Source of the DNA: JBAXXL01 sp037127915
GTDB lineage: Bacteria > Bacteroidota > Ignavibacteria > Kapaibacteriales > UBA2268
Reading direction: 5' to 3'
Assembly (NCBI GenBank): GCA_037127915.1
Contig: JBAXXL010000001.1
Location: 62,001 to 126,000 of the forward strand
DNA: 64,000 nt
Below the pieces are notes generated by a model that was given only the letters and a program-made list of their open reading frames with translations, did not search any database and had not been told where the DNA came from. Shown here piece after piece: positions 9,082 through 17,182 of the stretch (position 1 is its first letter; each line of letters opens with the position of its first letter). The translations under genes were made by a program, and so were the position numbers.

Positions 9082-9631
9082 ATTTCTGCTTTGCTTTCTT
9101 GCATTGTTAGTCCTAGGAGCCTGCTCACCGGATCGCTTTACATTGGATAAAATTTCCGGTCAAAACAGGATTGAAGGATTCGAAATAAGATCAATTCACG
9201 ATGCAGACGTGAGGCATGACAATGCTTTTATATTAAATGAAAACGGAGCAGTATCTTTAAGGGCAGTAGGTGAAACAGAAGGTACGTGGGATTTCGGTTT
9301 AAATTTCCTTTTTGGTCAAGATGTAAACATAGCTTTTCGCGATGTTTCTTATGAGTATATTTCCCCACGTGCAGTATATTTGAATCTATCTGATAATTTG
9401 GTGAGAATAATAGATTCCGGCAAGGAAGTATTTACTAATAAAGGCAAATATAACTTCTCATATAATACTCGATTCCAATTTATAAACGACGGTTTTAACT
9501 ATACATTAATTATTGATTGTGATACGATTTATAAAGGTAAAACAACCATTCCTTCAACAGAATATATAATATTCGAATCTTTGAACAACTCAAAAGTTTT
9601 CCTATCCGGTATTGATTTTAGAAAAAAATAA
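9056..9631 (+). CDS. Small lipoprotein, unknown (191 aa)
   Basis: The N-terminus MKYDSKTNKFLLCFLALLVLGACSPDRF is an SPII signal with lipobox LGAC. The mature part is predicted to be beta-rich (GTWDFGLNFLFGQDVNIAFRDVSYEYI) without a motif I can name. The gene starts inside the previous lipoprotein gene (26-bp overlap, different frame), which indicates co-expression, and is the last gene of the aroC-lipoprotein string. LKNLE-like LPXTG or T9SS tails are absent. Confidence 0.8.
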   Translation: MKYDSKTNKFLLCFLALLVLGACSPDRFTLDKISGQNRIEGFEIRSIHDADVRHDNAFILNENGAVSLRAVGETEGTWDFGLNFLFGQDVNIAFRDVSYEYISPRAVYLNLSDNLVRIIDSGKEVFTNKGKYNFSYNTRFQFINDGFNYTLIIDCDTIYKGKTTIPSTEYIIFESLNNSKVFLSGIDFRKK

Positions 9632-9663
9632 CTATTTTATTGTAATTGTTTGGATAAGATAAT

Positions 9664-9695
9664 AAATTTTAATAATTTTGCAATTATTAAAATTT
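9664..9695. promoter_or_regulatory. Perfect AT-rich inverted repeat upstream of 9721
   Basis: Arms AAATTTTAATAATT (9664-9677) and AATTATTAAAATTT (9682-9695) are perfect reverse complements around TTGC. The element lies between the lipoprotein gene ending at 9631 and the gene starting at 9721. It could act as a weak terminator (a T-rich tract follows) or as an operator overlapping the promoter; sequence alone does not decide. Confidence 0.5.
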
Positions 9696-9720
9696 TATTT
9701 TTTATTAGGAGAAAAATCTT

Positions 9721-10248
9721 ATGGCAGACAAATTTTTGCAAAGGAGATTCGATATAACTCATGATTTTATAGATAAGCATATTAACAAAGAAATGAAAAT
9801 TTTGGATTTAGGTATTCCAAATGAACTATCAGAACAAATAAAATCAAGGGGTTATAACGTTAGTAATACTGCACCCGGTGTTGATTTAGATATAGATTTT
9901 GAAATAGTAAAAAGTGATGAATATCAAGTTGTTACTGCATTCGAAATATTAGAACATTTATTTAATCCATTTACTATTCTAAAAAATGTTAAAGCAGATA
10001 AATTAATTGCATCTGTGCCATTAAATGTATGGTTTTCACCATCACATTGGAGCAATACTGAACCTTGGGATTGCCACTACCATGAATTTGAAGTTCGTCA
10101 GTTTAACCGTCTATTAGAAAAAACCGGTTGGAAATTGATAGAAGGCAAAACATTTAAATGTCCTCATACCTTGTTAGGTATCCGACCACTATTAAGAAGA
10201 TTTTATCCATCATATTATATAGTATATTGTGAAAAAATTAAGGTATAG
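9721..10248 (+). CDS. Small class I SAM methyltransferase-like protein (175 aa)
   Basis: The start is preceded by AGGAGAAA, one of the better ribosome-binding sites in the window. MKILDLGI (~24-31) is a degenerate motif I lacking the usual GxGxG, and VVTAFEILEHLFNPFTILKNV (~74-94) followed by LIASVPLN matches the Methyltransf_23 style of post-motif region used by sugar/quinone-type methyltransferases. The protein is shorter than the usual 220-260 residues and the SAM-binding glycine loop looks eroded, so activity is uncertain. It ends 2 bp before the FG-GAP protein gene and may be co-transcribed with it. Confidence 0.75.
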   Translation: MADKFLQRRFDITHDFIDKHINKEMKILDLGIPNELSEQIKSRGYNVSNTAPGVDLDIDFEIVKSDEYQVVTAFEILEHLFNPFTILKNVKADKLIASVPLNVWFSPSHWSNTEPWDCHYHEFEVRQFNRLLEKTGWKLIEGKTFKCPHTLLGIRPLLRRFYPSYYIVYCEKIKV

Positions 10249-10250
10249 TT

Positions 10251-12986
10251 ATGAAAAAGGTGATTTTGTTCATAGCATTTGTTCTAATATTTGCTCGTCC
10301 GTCTTTTGCCGAAATAATTTTTGATACACAACACCCATTAAATTTTCCATTTGATGGACCGGATTGCGTAGAAATTGTTGATGTGAATAAAGATGGCTTG
10401 AATGATATTGTGGCTTGCAGTAAGTTTGAAGATATGGCAGTATGGTTCGAAAACAAAGGTTTTAACAACTATGTTGGCCATATTATAGGCAATAATGTAG
10501 GCGGTGCAAGATCAATTCATACCGCTGATTTTGATTTAGACGGTGATTATGATTTTGTAGTAGCTTGCTGGAATGATTCAAAGGTTATAATATATGAAAA
10601 TCTCGGTAATGAACAATACAAAGAAGTAGTAGTTGAAGCCAATGCCGACGGTACTCGTGTTTGCGGTATAAACGATATCGATAACGATGGAGATATGGAT
10701 ATTGTTTATGGTTCTAACGGTACAGAGCTTGCACTTTTTGTAAATAATGGGAATATGAATTTTACAAAAAAAACAATACCAGGTTTGAATGCAGAATGTT
10801 TTCGATTTATAAGTTTTGGTGATGTCAACAAGGATGGACTAACAGATATTATCACAGCATCATGGTGTGATGGATCTATTAGTTTGTATTTAAATAATGG
10901 GAGTTATAATTTTACACCTCAAGAATTGCATACTTCAGAATTCGCAATGTGCGCAAAACCGGTAGATTTTGATAACGACGGAAATATGGAAATTATTTGG
11001 TGTGCTTACGGAAGTTCAAAGGTTGGCTTTTTAAAAAACGATGGCAATGGAAATTTCTCAAACACAGATATTGCAACAGTAAACGGTGCGTATTATATAT
11101 CAATTGCTGATATTGATGGAGATTCAGATAATGACATATATGTTAGTTCTTTTTCTGATAACAAAGTCTATTGGATTGAAACTACAAGCCCAAGCAATTA
11201 TACCAAAAGAGAAATATTCGGCAATGCTGTTCAATCACATTGTGTCGTAGCAACTGATTTCGATAAGGACGGCGATATGGACGCAGTTTCAGCAAGTCCG
11301 GGTCCCGCTCTTAACGGCTTAGGTAATATTGTACTTCACGAAAATAAAGGTGGAGGGAAATTTGCAAATACAATTATCAATACACAGATGTACTCCACTA
11401 TCGACCTTGTCACCGGTGATTTTGACCAAGACGGCGATGTGGATGTAATAGGTGCTTCGTATTATAGTGAAAATATAGTTTTTTACGAGAATGTGTATCC
11501 AAAAAAATACTCTCCGCGTGTACTGATAGAAGGATTGGTTGGATTGCGGAAATTGAATTCCGTAGATTTCAATAATGACGGATTATTTGATTTGGTGAGC
11601 GTTTCTTGGTGGGATAACAAGGTTGCTCTTCATATAAATCAAGGAAATATGAAATTCAAAACAATTCTGCTTGACACATTCAGCCGGAAAAATGAAATGA
11701 ATGAAACAAAACGCAGACCTTGTTGGTGTGAAACCGTGGATTTGGATAAAGACGGTAAATTGGATATAGTTGTTGCATATTTCGGCAGTGATGAAGTAAT
11801 ATGGTACAAAAATATGGGCGGATATAAATTCCAGACTATAGTAATAACCAAAAATACCAAAGGCATTGAGTGTGTCATAGTTAAGGATTTGGATAAAGAC
11901 GGTGATTTGGATTTAGTAACTGCTTCATGGGATGATGATAAAGTATCTTGGTTCGAAAATACAGGCGGTAATAAATATGTAGAGCATATTATCTCTACCG
12001 ATGTGGATTATGCCTCAAGTGTGTTTTGCGAAGATATGGATTCGGATGGCGATATTGATATATTAGCTACAGCATTCAATGGAGATCAATTATATTGGTT
12101 TGAAAACGATGGCAAACAAAAATTCTATCGTCATTTAATTTCTGATAAAGTAGATGGTGCGCGGACAGTTATCGCGGCAAATCTGGATAACCAAGGTCTG
12201 CCGGAAGTAGTTTGTGCTTCGTGGTGGGGATGCGATGTTCAATGGTTTAACAATGATGGTGGGTCTTTTACACCATCTATAGTGAAAAATAAATTGATGC
12301 GTGCCGGTGCTTTGCAAGTTGCTGATATGGACTTGGACGGTGATTTGGACATAGTTACAGCTTCGGCTTCCGAGAATAAAATTGCTTGGTACGAAAACAG
12401 ATTTGTACAGATTATTCCACCGGTACTTTTATTCCCGACAGAAAATGCTTTGAGTATTGTTCAAAATACAGATTTAATATGGGATAAGGCACCTTATACT
12501 ATGAAATACCAAATCCAGCTTGCTGGGGATTATGAATTTACCAATATACTTTTAGATACTATTCAAACTTTTACATCCATCAGATTATCCGATAATTTCT
12601 GCAATTCCAACAGAGTTTACTATTGGCGGGTTAAATCTTACGGTCAGGTTGAAAAAAGCGGCTGGTCGGAAATTCGTACATTCGAAACAGGAAAACAATT
12701 TAGCGAAATTTCCGGTTTGACCACTCCTTCGGAAGCATTAATTAATGTAAACCCAAGTGTTTTGGTTCAAAGTGTAAGAATTAATGCTTATATGCCTAAA
12801 TCGGGTTTAGCAGAGGTAAGCCTGATTGATGTTAGCGGAAGAGAAGTTAAGGAATTATTCAACGGATATATGGAAAAAGGTGATAATGTATTTATATTAG
12901 AAAAAGGCGACATTGTTCCGGGAATGTATTACTTGCTTTTAAAAACGACTGATACACAAAAAGCAATAAAAGTGATTGTGCAGTAA
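10251..12986 (+). CDS. FG-GAP/VCBS-repeat secreted protein with T9SS sorting domain, copy 1
   Basis: The signal peptide MKKVILFIAFVLIFARPSFAE is followed by about 700 residues of FG-GAP/VCBS-type repeats. Each carries a DxNxDGxxD-type calcium loop (DVNKDGLNDIV, DFDLDGDYDFV, DIDNDGDMDIV) and a recurring WFEN/YEN strand, as in calcium-bound beta propellers of surface adhesins. A fibronectin-III-like module follows (~725-815: LIWDKAPYTMKYQIQLA, YYWRVKSYGQVEKSGWSEI). Residues ~823-911 are a type-A T9SS C-terminal sorting domain (INAYMPKSGLAEVSLIDVSG, PGMYYLLLKTTDTQKAIKVI). It is expected to be exported by Sec, crossed over the outer membrane by the Por system and retained at the surface or released. 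The next gene is a tandem duplicate. Confidence 0.95.
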   Translation: MKKVILFIAFVLIFARPSFAEIIFDTQHPLNFPFDGPDCVEIVDVNKDGLNDIVACSKFEDMAVWFENKGFNNYVGHIIGNNVGGARSIHTADFDLDGDYDFVVACWNDSKVIIYENLGNEQYKEVVVEANADGTRVCGINDIDNDGDMDIVYGSNGTELALFVNNGNMNFTKKTIPGLNAECFRFISFGDVNKDGLTDIITASWCDGSISLYLNNGSYNFTPQELHTSEFAMCAKPVDFDNDGNMEIIWCAYGSSKVGFLKNDGNGNFSNTDIATVNGAYYISIADIDGDSDNDIYVSSFSDNKVYWIETTSPSNYTKREIFGNAVQSHCVVATDFDKDGDMDAVSASPGPALNGLGNIVLHENKGGGKFANTIINTQMYSTIDLVTGDFDQDGDVDVIGASYYSENIVFYENVYPKKYSPRVLIEGLVGLRKLNSVDFNNDGLFDLVSVSWWDNKVALHINQGNMKFKTILLDTFSRKNEMNETKRRPCWCETVDLDKDGKLDIVVAYFGSDEVIWYKNMGGYKFQTIVITKNTKGIECVIVKDLDKDGDLDLVTASWDDDKVSWFENTGGNKYVEHIISTDVDYASSVFCEDMDSDGDIDILATAFNGDQLYWFENDGKQKFYRHLISDKVDGARTVIAANLDNQGLPEVVCASWWGCDVQWFNNDGGSFTPSIVKNKLMRAGALQVADMDLDGDLDIVTASASENKIAWYENRFVQIIPPVLLFPTENALSIVQNTDLIWDKAPYTMKYQIQLAGDYEFTNILLDTIQTFTSIRLSDNFCNSNRVYYWRVKSYGQVEKSGWSEIRTFETGKQFSEISGLTTPSEALINVNPSVLVQSVRINAYMPKSGLAEVSLIDVSGREVKELFNGYMEKGDNVFILEKGDIVPGMYYLLLKTTDTQKAIKVIVQ

Positions 12987-12992
12987 ATTTTA

Positions 12993-13032
12993 TACTTAAT
13001 GCTATTCTCTGTGGATAGCATTAAGTATTTTT
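12993..13032 (+). terminator. Terminator between the two FG-GAP genes
   Basis: A perfect 13-bp stem, TACTTAATGCTAT (12993-13005) and ATAGCATTAAGTA (13015-13027), has a 9-nt loop and is followed by TTTTT. It lies 7 bp after the stop of copy 1, so copy 2 is likely transcribed from its own promoter. Confidence 0.85.
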
Positions 13033-13107
13033 CGATTATTTAGACAACTTGATATTTTACATAGGATTTTATGATATAGTATATTTAAGACAAAATAAGG
13101 TGTGATT

Positions 13108-15840
13108 ATGAAAAAGGGGATTTTGTTCTTTGCATTTGTTCTAATATTTGCTCGTCCGGCCTCGGCTGAAATACTTTTCGATACAGAGCATCCGTTAAAT
13201 TTTGTATTTGATGGTCCACTTTGTGTTGAAGTAATTGATTTCAATAAGGACGGGAAAAATGATATAGTTTCTTGCAGTAGATTTGAAGACAAAATCATTT
13301 GGTTCGAAAATCTTGGACCAAATAAATATATGGGCCATATTGTTGCATCCAATGTTGGTGGTGCCACTTCAGTCCATTGCGCTGACTTCGATTTAGACGG
13401 CGATTATGAATTTGTGGTAACTTGCACAAAAGATTCTAAATTGGTAATTTACGATAATATTGGTGATAACCAGTATAAGCGTATAGTCGTCGAAGAACAA
13501 GCGAACGGCTCGACTATTTGTAATGTCAATGATATCGATAATGACGGAGATATGGATATTGTTTATGGAGACGGTTTTAACGAATTGGCTTTATATGTCA
13601 ACAATGGTGATATGACTTTCACAAAGCATATTATACCAAGTTTGGACGCGGCCGGTTATATGTTTATCAGCTTTGGCGATGTTAATAAAGATGGCTTAAC
13701 AGACATAGTTACAGCAACATGGACAGATGGCGGTATATTTTTGCATACTAATCAAGGGAATTATAATTTCAGCACAAAGAAAATATATTCGAGCGATTTG
13801 GTTACCTGCGCAATACCCGTAGATTTCGACAAAGATGGTTTTGTGGATATAGTTTGGTGCGCTTATGATGCTTCGGTTGTCGGGTTTTTGAAAAATGATG
13901 GTTCAAACAAATTCACAAATACGGATTTGGCAAAAGTTAACGGTGCATATTGTTTATCGATAGCCGATATTGACGGCGATTCCGATAATGATATTTATGT
14001 AAGCGGTTTAGATGAGAATAAGATATTTTGGATAGAAAATGTGGGGAGCGGTGTTTATAATAAAAAATTGATTTTTAATAAGTCAATTCAACCGCATTGG
14101 ATTGTTGCATCGGATTTCGATAAAGACGGTGATATAGACGCAATTTCCGCAAACCCCGGTCCAGCTGATACGGATCTTGGGAATATAGTTTTTCATGAGA
14201 ATATTGCAGGTTCATTTACAAATCATATAGTTAATAGCGCATTATATTCGGCTATCGACCTTGTTGCAGGTGATTTTGATAAAGATAACGATGTGGATGT
14301 AATAGCGGCTTCTTACGACGATCAAAACATAGTATTTTATGAGAACATCTCTTTAAAAAAATATTCGCCTCAGGTGCTAATAGATGGGTTGATTGGATTA
14401 CGCAAAATAAATTCCGTAGATTTCAATAATGATGGGCTATTTGATATTGTTAGCGTTTCGTGGTGGGACAATAAGGTAGCACTTCATATAAACCAAGGAA
14501 ATAAGAAGTTCAAAACATTTCTGCTTGATTCATTTAGCAGAGTTAATGAACAGAATGAAACAAAACGCAGACCTTGCTGGTGCGAAACTGTGGATTTGGA
14601 TAAAGACGGTAAATTGGATTTAGTTGTTGCTTATTACGGCAGTGACGAAGTAATGTGGTACAAAAATATGGGCGGATATAAATTCAACTCCATAAGGATC
14701 ACTAATAATACAAATGGCATAGAATGTGTAAAGGTGGCAGATATTGATAAAGACGGCGATTTGGATTTTGTTACCGCTTCGTGGGAAGACAGCAAAGTAT
14801 CGTGGTTTGAAAATACAGGCGCTAATAAATATATGGAGCATATAATTTCGACTGATGTGGATTATGCCTCAAGTGTTTTTTGCGAAGATATGGATTTGGA
14901 TGGCGATATTGATATATTAGCTACAGCGTTCAATGGTGATAAACTATATTGGTTTGAAAACGATGGCAAACAAAAATTCACACGTCATTTAATATCCGAT
15001 CAGGTTGATGGGGCGCGTACTGTTGTAGCTGCCAATTTGGATAACCAAGGTAAACCGGAAGTTGTTTGTGCTTCATGGTGGGGGTATGACGTAAAATGGT
15101 TTAGCAATGATGGAGCATCATTCTCCTCGGCTGTTGTGAAAAATAATTTGATGCGTGCCGGTGCCTTGCAAGTTGCCGATATGGACTTGGACGGTGATTT
15201 AGATGTTGTGACAGCTTCGGCTTCGGAAAATAAAATTGCCTGGTATGAAAACAGATTTGTGCAAATAGTGCCGCCGGTACTTTTATTCCCGACAGAAAAT
15301 GCAATGGGTATAGTTCAAAATACGGACCTAATTTGGGATAAAGCCCCTTATACAATTAAATATCAAATCCAACTGGCAACTGATTATGAATTTTCAAATA
15401 TAATTTTAGACACTGTTCAAACTTTTACTTCTTTAAAATTACCTGATAATTTCTGCAATATCGGCAGAACTTACTACTGGCGTGTTATGTCCTATGGTCA
15501 AGTTGAAAAAAGTGTATGGTCGGAAATCCGTTCGTTTGATACAGGGACTAATTTTAGCGATGTTTCAGGTTTGTCTATGCCGTCGGAAGCCTATCTCGAT
15601 GTCATTCCAAACATATTAACCCAAACAGTTAAAATTAATGCTTATTTGCCGATGCAGGGAGTTGCTGAATTAAGTTTAGTTGATGTGAGCGGTAGGAAAA
15701 TAAAGGAAATTTATAGCGGATTTATGAATAAAGGGCAGAATGTATATTCATTGGAAAAGAGCGATATCGCTGGGGGAATGTATTATCTATTACTAAAAAC
15801 CGCAGACGCGCAGAAAGCAACCAAAATAATCATTGAATAA
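13108..15840 (+). CDS. FG-GAP/VCBS-repeat secreted protein with T9SS sorting domain, copy 2
   Basis: It is 910 residues, a tandem paralogue of the preceding gene with the same order: signal peptide (MKKGILFFAFVLIFARPASAE), FG-GAP/VCBS propeller repeats with DxDxDG loops, fibronectin-III-like module (LIWDKAPYTIKYQIQLA), and T9SS type-A tail (VAELSLVDVSGRKIKEI, GGMYYLLLKTADAQKATKI). I place the start at ATG 13108, not the upstream in-frame GTG at 13102, because copy 1 starts at the equivalent ATG and both share the AAGGT...TTATGAAAAAGG context. Similarity is uneven: segments around residues 590-660 are nearly identical at DNA level, while the N-terminal third is more diverged. It is the last gene before a terminator. 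Confidence 0.95.
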   Translation: MKKGILFFAFVLIFARPASAEILFDTEHPLNFVFDGPLCVEVIDFNKDGKNDIVSCSRFEDKIIWFENLGPNKYMGHIVASNVGGATSVHCADFDLDGDYEFVVTCTKDSKLVIYDNIGDNQYKRIVVEEQANGSTICNVNDIDNDGDMDIVYGDGFNELALYVNNGDMTFTKHIIPSLDAAGYMFISFGDVNKDGLTDIVTATWTDGGIFLHTNQGNYNFSTKKIYSSDLVTCAIPVDFDKDGFVDIVWCAYDASVVGFLKNDGSNKFTNTDLAKVNGAYCLSIADIDGDSDNDIYVSGLDENKIFWIENVGSGVYNKKLIFNKSIQPHWIVASDFDKDGDIDAISANPGPADTDLGNIVFHENIAGSFTNHIVNSALYSAIDLVAGDFDKDNDVDVIAASYDDQNIVFYENISLKKYSPQVLIDGLIGLRKINSVDFNNDGLFDIVSVSWWDNKVALHINQGNKKFKTFLLDSFSRVNEQNETKRRPCWCETVDLDKDGKLDLVVAYYGSDEVMWYKNMGGYKFNSIRITNNTNGIECVKVADIDKDGDLDFVTASWEDSKVSWFENTGANKYMEHIISTDVDYASSVFCEDMDLDGDIDILATAFNGDKLYWFENDGKQKFTRHLISDQVDGARTVVAANLDNQGKPEVVCASWWGYDVKWFSNDGASFSSAVVKNNLMRAGALQVADMDLDGDLDVVTASASENKIAWYENRFVQIVPPVLLFPTENAMGIVQNTDLIWDKAPYTIKYQIQLATDYEFSNIILDTVQTFTSLKLPDNFCNIGRTYYWRVMSYGQVEKSVWSEIRSFDTGTNFSDVSGLSMPSEAYLDVIPNILTQTVKINAYLPMQGVAELSLVDVSGRKIKEIYSGFMNKGQNVYSLEKSDIAGGMYYLLLKTADAQKATKIIIE

Positions 15841-15868
15841 TTATTTCAATTTTTGTTTTTCAATTAAC

Positions 15869-15905
15869 AAAGGGGCTTCTTTTTTTTAAGAGGTCTCTTT
15901 TATTT
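15869..15905 (+). terminator. Terminator after FG-GAP copy 2
   Basis: The 13-bp stem AAAGGGGCTTCTT (15869-15881) with AAGAGGTCTCTTT (15888-15900) pairs fully if G-U pairs are allowed. The loop is T-rich and a TATTTT tract follows. Confidence 0.7.
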
Positions 15906-15930
15906 TGGCGTATTTTATTAAAAAAAAGAT

Positions 15931-15938
15931 TAATTTTG
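15931..15938 (+). promoter_or_regulatory. TAnnTTTG promoter element for the 86-aa gene
   Basis: TAATTTTG matches the Bacteroidota -7 consensus TAnnTTTG and lies ~78 bp upstream of the start at 16016, leaving an A/T-rich leader. Confidence 0.45.
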
Positions 15939-16015
15939 TAAAGCAGAATACCAAATAATAAAATTGATATTCTTTCTTAAAATTTATTATATTTTTAATT
16001 TAGAAGAGGTACGCT

Positions 16016-16276
16016 ATGAAAAAGAATGTAATGCTTGTGCTTGTCGGTTCGCGTTTGGATTCGGCAGAAACAGTTCAAAAAATATTGACCGGTTGGGGTT
16101 GCTTTATCAAAACCCGTCTTGGTCTTCACGAAGATGTATTAGAAAATTGCTCACAATCGGGTTTGCTTTTCCTTGAACTTGTAGGTGACATTGAGAAAAT
16201 GCAGGAAATGGAAAGGAAACTGAATTTGGTGAAATCTGTTAATGCCAGATTGATTGTTTTGGATACTGAAGAATAA
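16016..16276 (+). CDS. Small ACT-like regulator, TM1266-type (86 aa)
   Basis: This 86-residue protein runs MKKNVMLVLVGSRLDSAETVQKILTGWG... with a later GLLFLELVGDIEKMQEMERKL and VNARLIVL. The beta-alpha-beta-beta-alpha-beta order and length match the small ferredoxin-fold (ACT/NikR-C-like) proteins known as TM1266 or 'iron-only hydrogenase system regulator' family. Function there is not well defined, and no hydrogenase gene is seen here. AGAGGTACGCT precedes the ATG. The gene converges on sdhB and shares a bidirectional terminator with it. The family assignment rests on pattern recognition only. Confidence 0.7.
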   Translation: MKKNVMLVLVGSRLDSAETVQKILTGWGCFIKTRLGLHEDVLENCSQSGLLFLELVGDIEKMQEMERKLNLVKSVNARLIVLDTEE

Positions 16277-16285
16277 ATGAGAAAA

Positions 16286-16325
16286 AAAAATGTCCGAAAC
16301 CTTTGAAGTATCGGACATTTTTGCA
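16286..16325. terminator. Bidirectional terminator between the 86-aa gene and sdhB
   Basis: AAAAATGTCCGA (16286-16297) and TCGGACATTTTT (16311-16322) form a perfect 12-bp stem with A- and T-runs on the outside, so it can stop transcription from both convergent genes. Confidence 0.88.
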
Positions 16326-16328
16326 TTT

Positions 16329-17087
16329 TTACTTGTCTTCCGCCGAAAAAATTGCTTTCAATAATTCGCGGTTCATTTTGCTGATGAATTTCGCTGATAT
16401 CCCCTTTGGGCAAACCGCTTCACATTCATAATGATTTGAGCACGCTCCAAAACCTTCCGAGTCCATTTGCTCGAGCATCGCTTTGACACGAGCTTTGCGT
16501 TCGACTTCACCTTGAGGCAAAAGCGCAAAATGGCTTACCTTCGCACCGGTGAAAAGCATAGCGGCACCGTTGGGACACGAAGCTATACACGCGCCGCAAC
16601 CGATACATTCAGCAGAATCCATCGCCGAATCAGCTTTTGCTTTTGTTACGGGTAGAGCATTTGCTTCGGGTGCAGAACCGGTATTTACACTTATATATCC
16701 GCCCGCTTGTATAATTCTGTCCAATGCCGAGCGGTCAACAATCAAATCCTTGATAATTGGGAAGATTTTTGCTTTATAGGGTTCCACAAATATCACATCG
16801 CCATCTTTGTAATTACGCATGTGCAATTGACAAGTGGTTGTCTTTTTGATCGATCCGTGTGGAACACCGTCGATTACCATACCGCAGGCACCGCAAATAC
16901 CTTCGCGGCAATCGTGGTCAAACGCAATTGGCTCTTTCCCTGTGTGAAGCAAATCTTCATTCAAAGTATCAAGCATTTCCAAAAAGGACATATCTTCATT
17001 TACATTTTCGGATATATAAGTTTCAAAATTTCCTTTTGATGCGGCTGAGTTTTGCCGCCAAATATTTAAAGTTATTTTCATTTTCAT
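16329..17087 (-). CDS. sdhB: Succinate dehydrogenase/fumarate reductase iron-sulfur subunit
   Basis: This 252-residue electron-transfer subunit couples the flavoprotein to the quinone site at the inner membrane. An N-terminal plant-type ferredoxin domain holds the [2Fe-2S] ligands C60, C65, C68 and C86 (DCREGICGACG...C). A C-terminal helical ferredoxin domain holds C161, C164, C167 and C226 for [4Fe-4S] and C171, C216 and C222 for [3Fe-4S] (CIGCGACIASCP, GACSNHYECEAVCPKG). All ligands are present. The spacing and the CxxxGICGACG form resemble the Bacteroidota/Chlorobi type-B complex II. It is monocistronic here: neither the flavoprotein (sdhA/frdA) nor a cytochrome b subunit flanks it, which is unusual because these are normally co-operonic. 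The symbol could equally be frdB. Confidence 0.93.
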   Translation of the reverse strand: MKMKITLNIWRQNSAASKGNFETYISENVNEDMSFLEMLDTLNEDLLHTGKEPIAFDHDCREGICGACGMVIDGVPHGSIKKTTTCQLHMRNYKDGDVIFVEPYKAKIFPIIKDLIVDRSALDRIIQAGGYISVNTGSAPEANALPVTKAKADSAMDSAECIGCGACIASCPNGAAMLFTGAKVSHFALLPQGEVERKARVKAMLEQMDSEGFGACSNHYECEAVCPKGISAKFISKMNRELLKAIFSAEDK

Positions 17088-17122
17088 TTCAATTTATTAT
17101 TTAACAACAAAATTAATAAATT

Positions 17123-17153
17123 TTTGTTAAACCTCGGAACTTTATTACTTTTG
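17123..17153 (+). promoter_or_regulatory. Bacteroidota-type promoter for gatA
   Basis: TTTG (17123-17126), a 19-bp spacer, and TACTTTTG (17146-17153) match the TTTG-N19-TAnnTTTG consensus of Bacteroidota housekeeping sigma factors. The gatA start is 29 bp downstream. Confidence 0.65.
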
Positions 17154-17182
17154 CTTATGATAAAATTAAGAATTGCAGAAAA

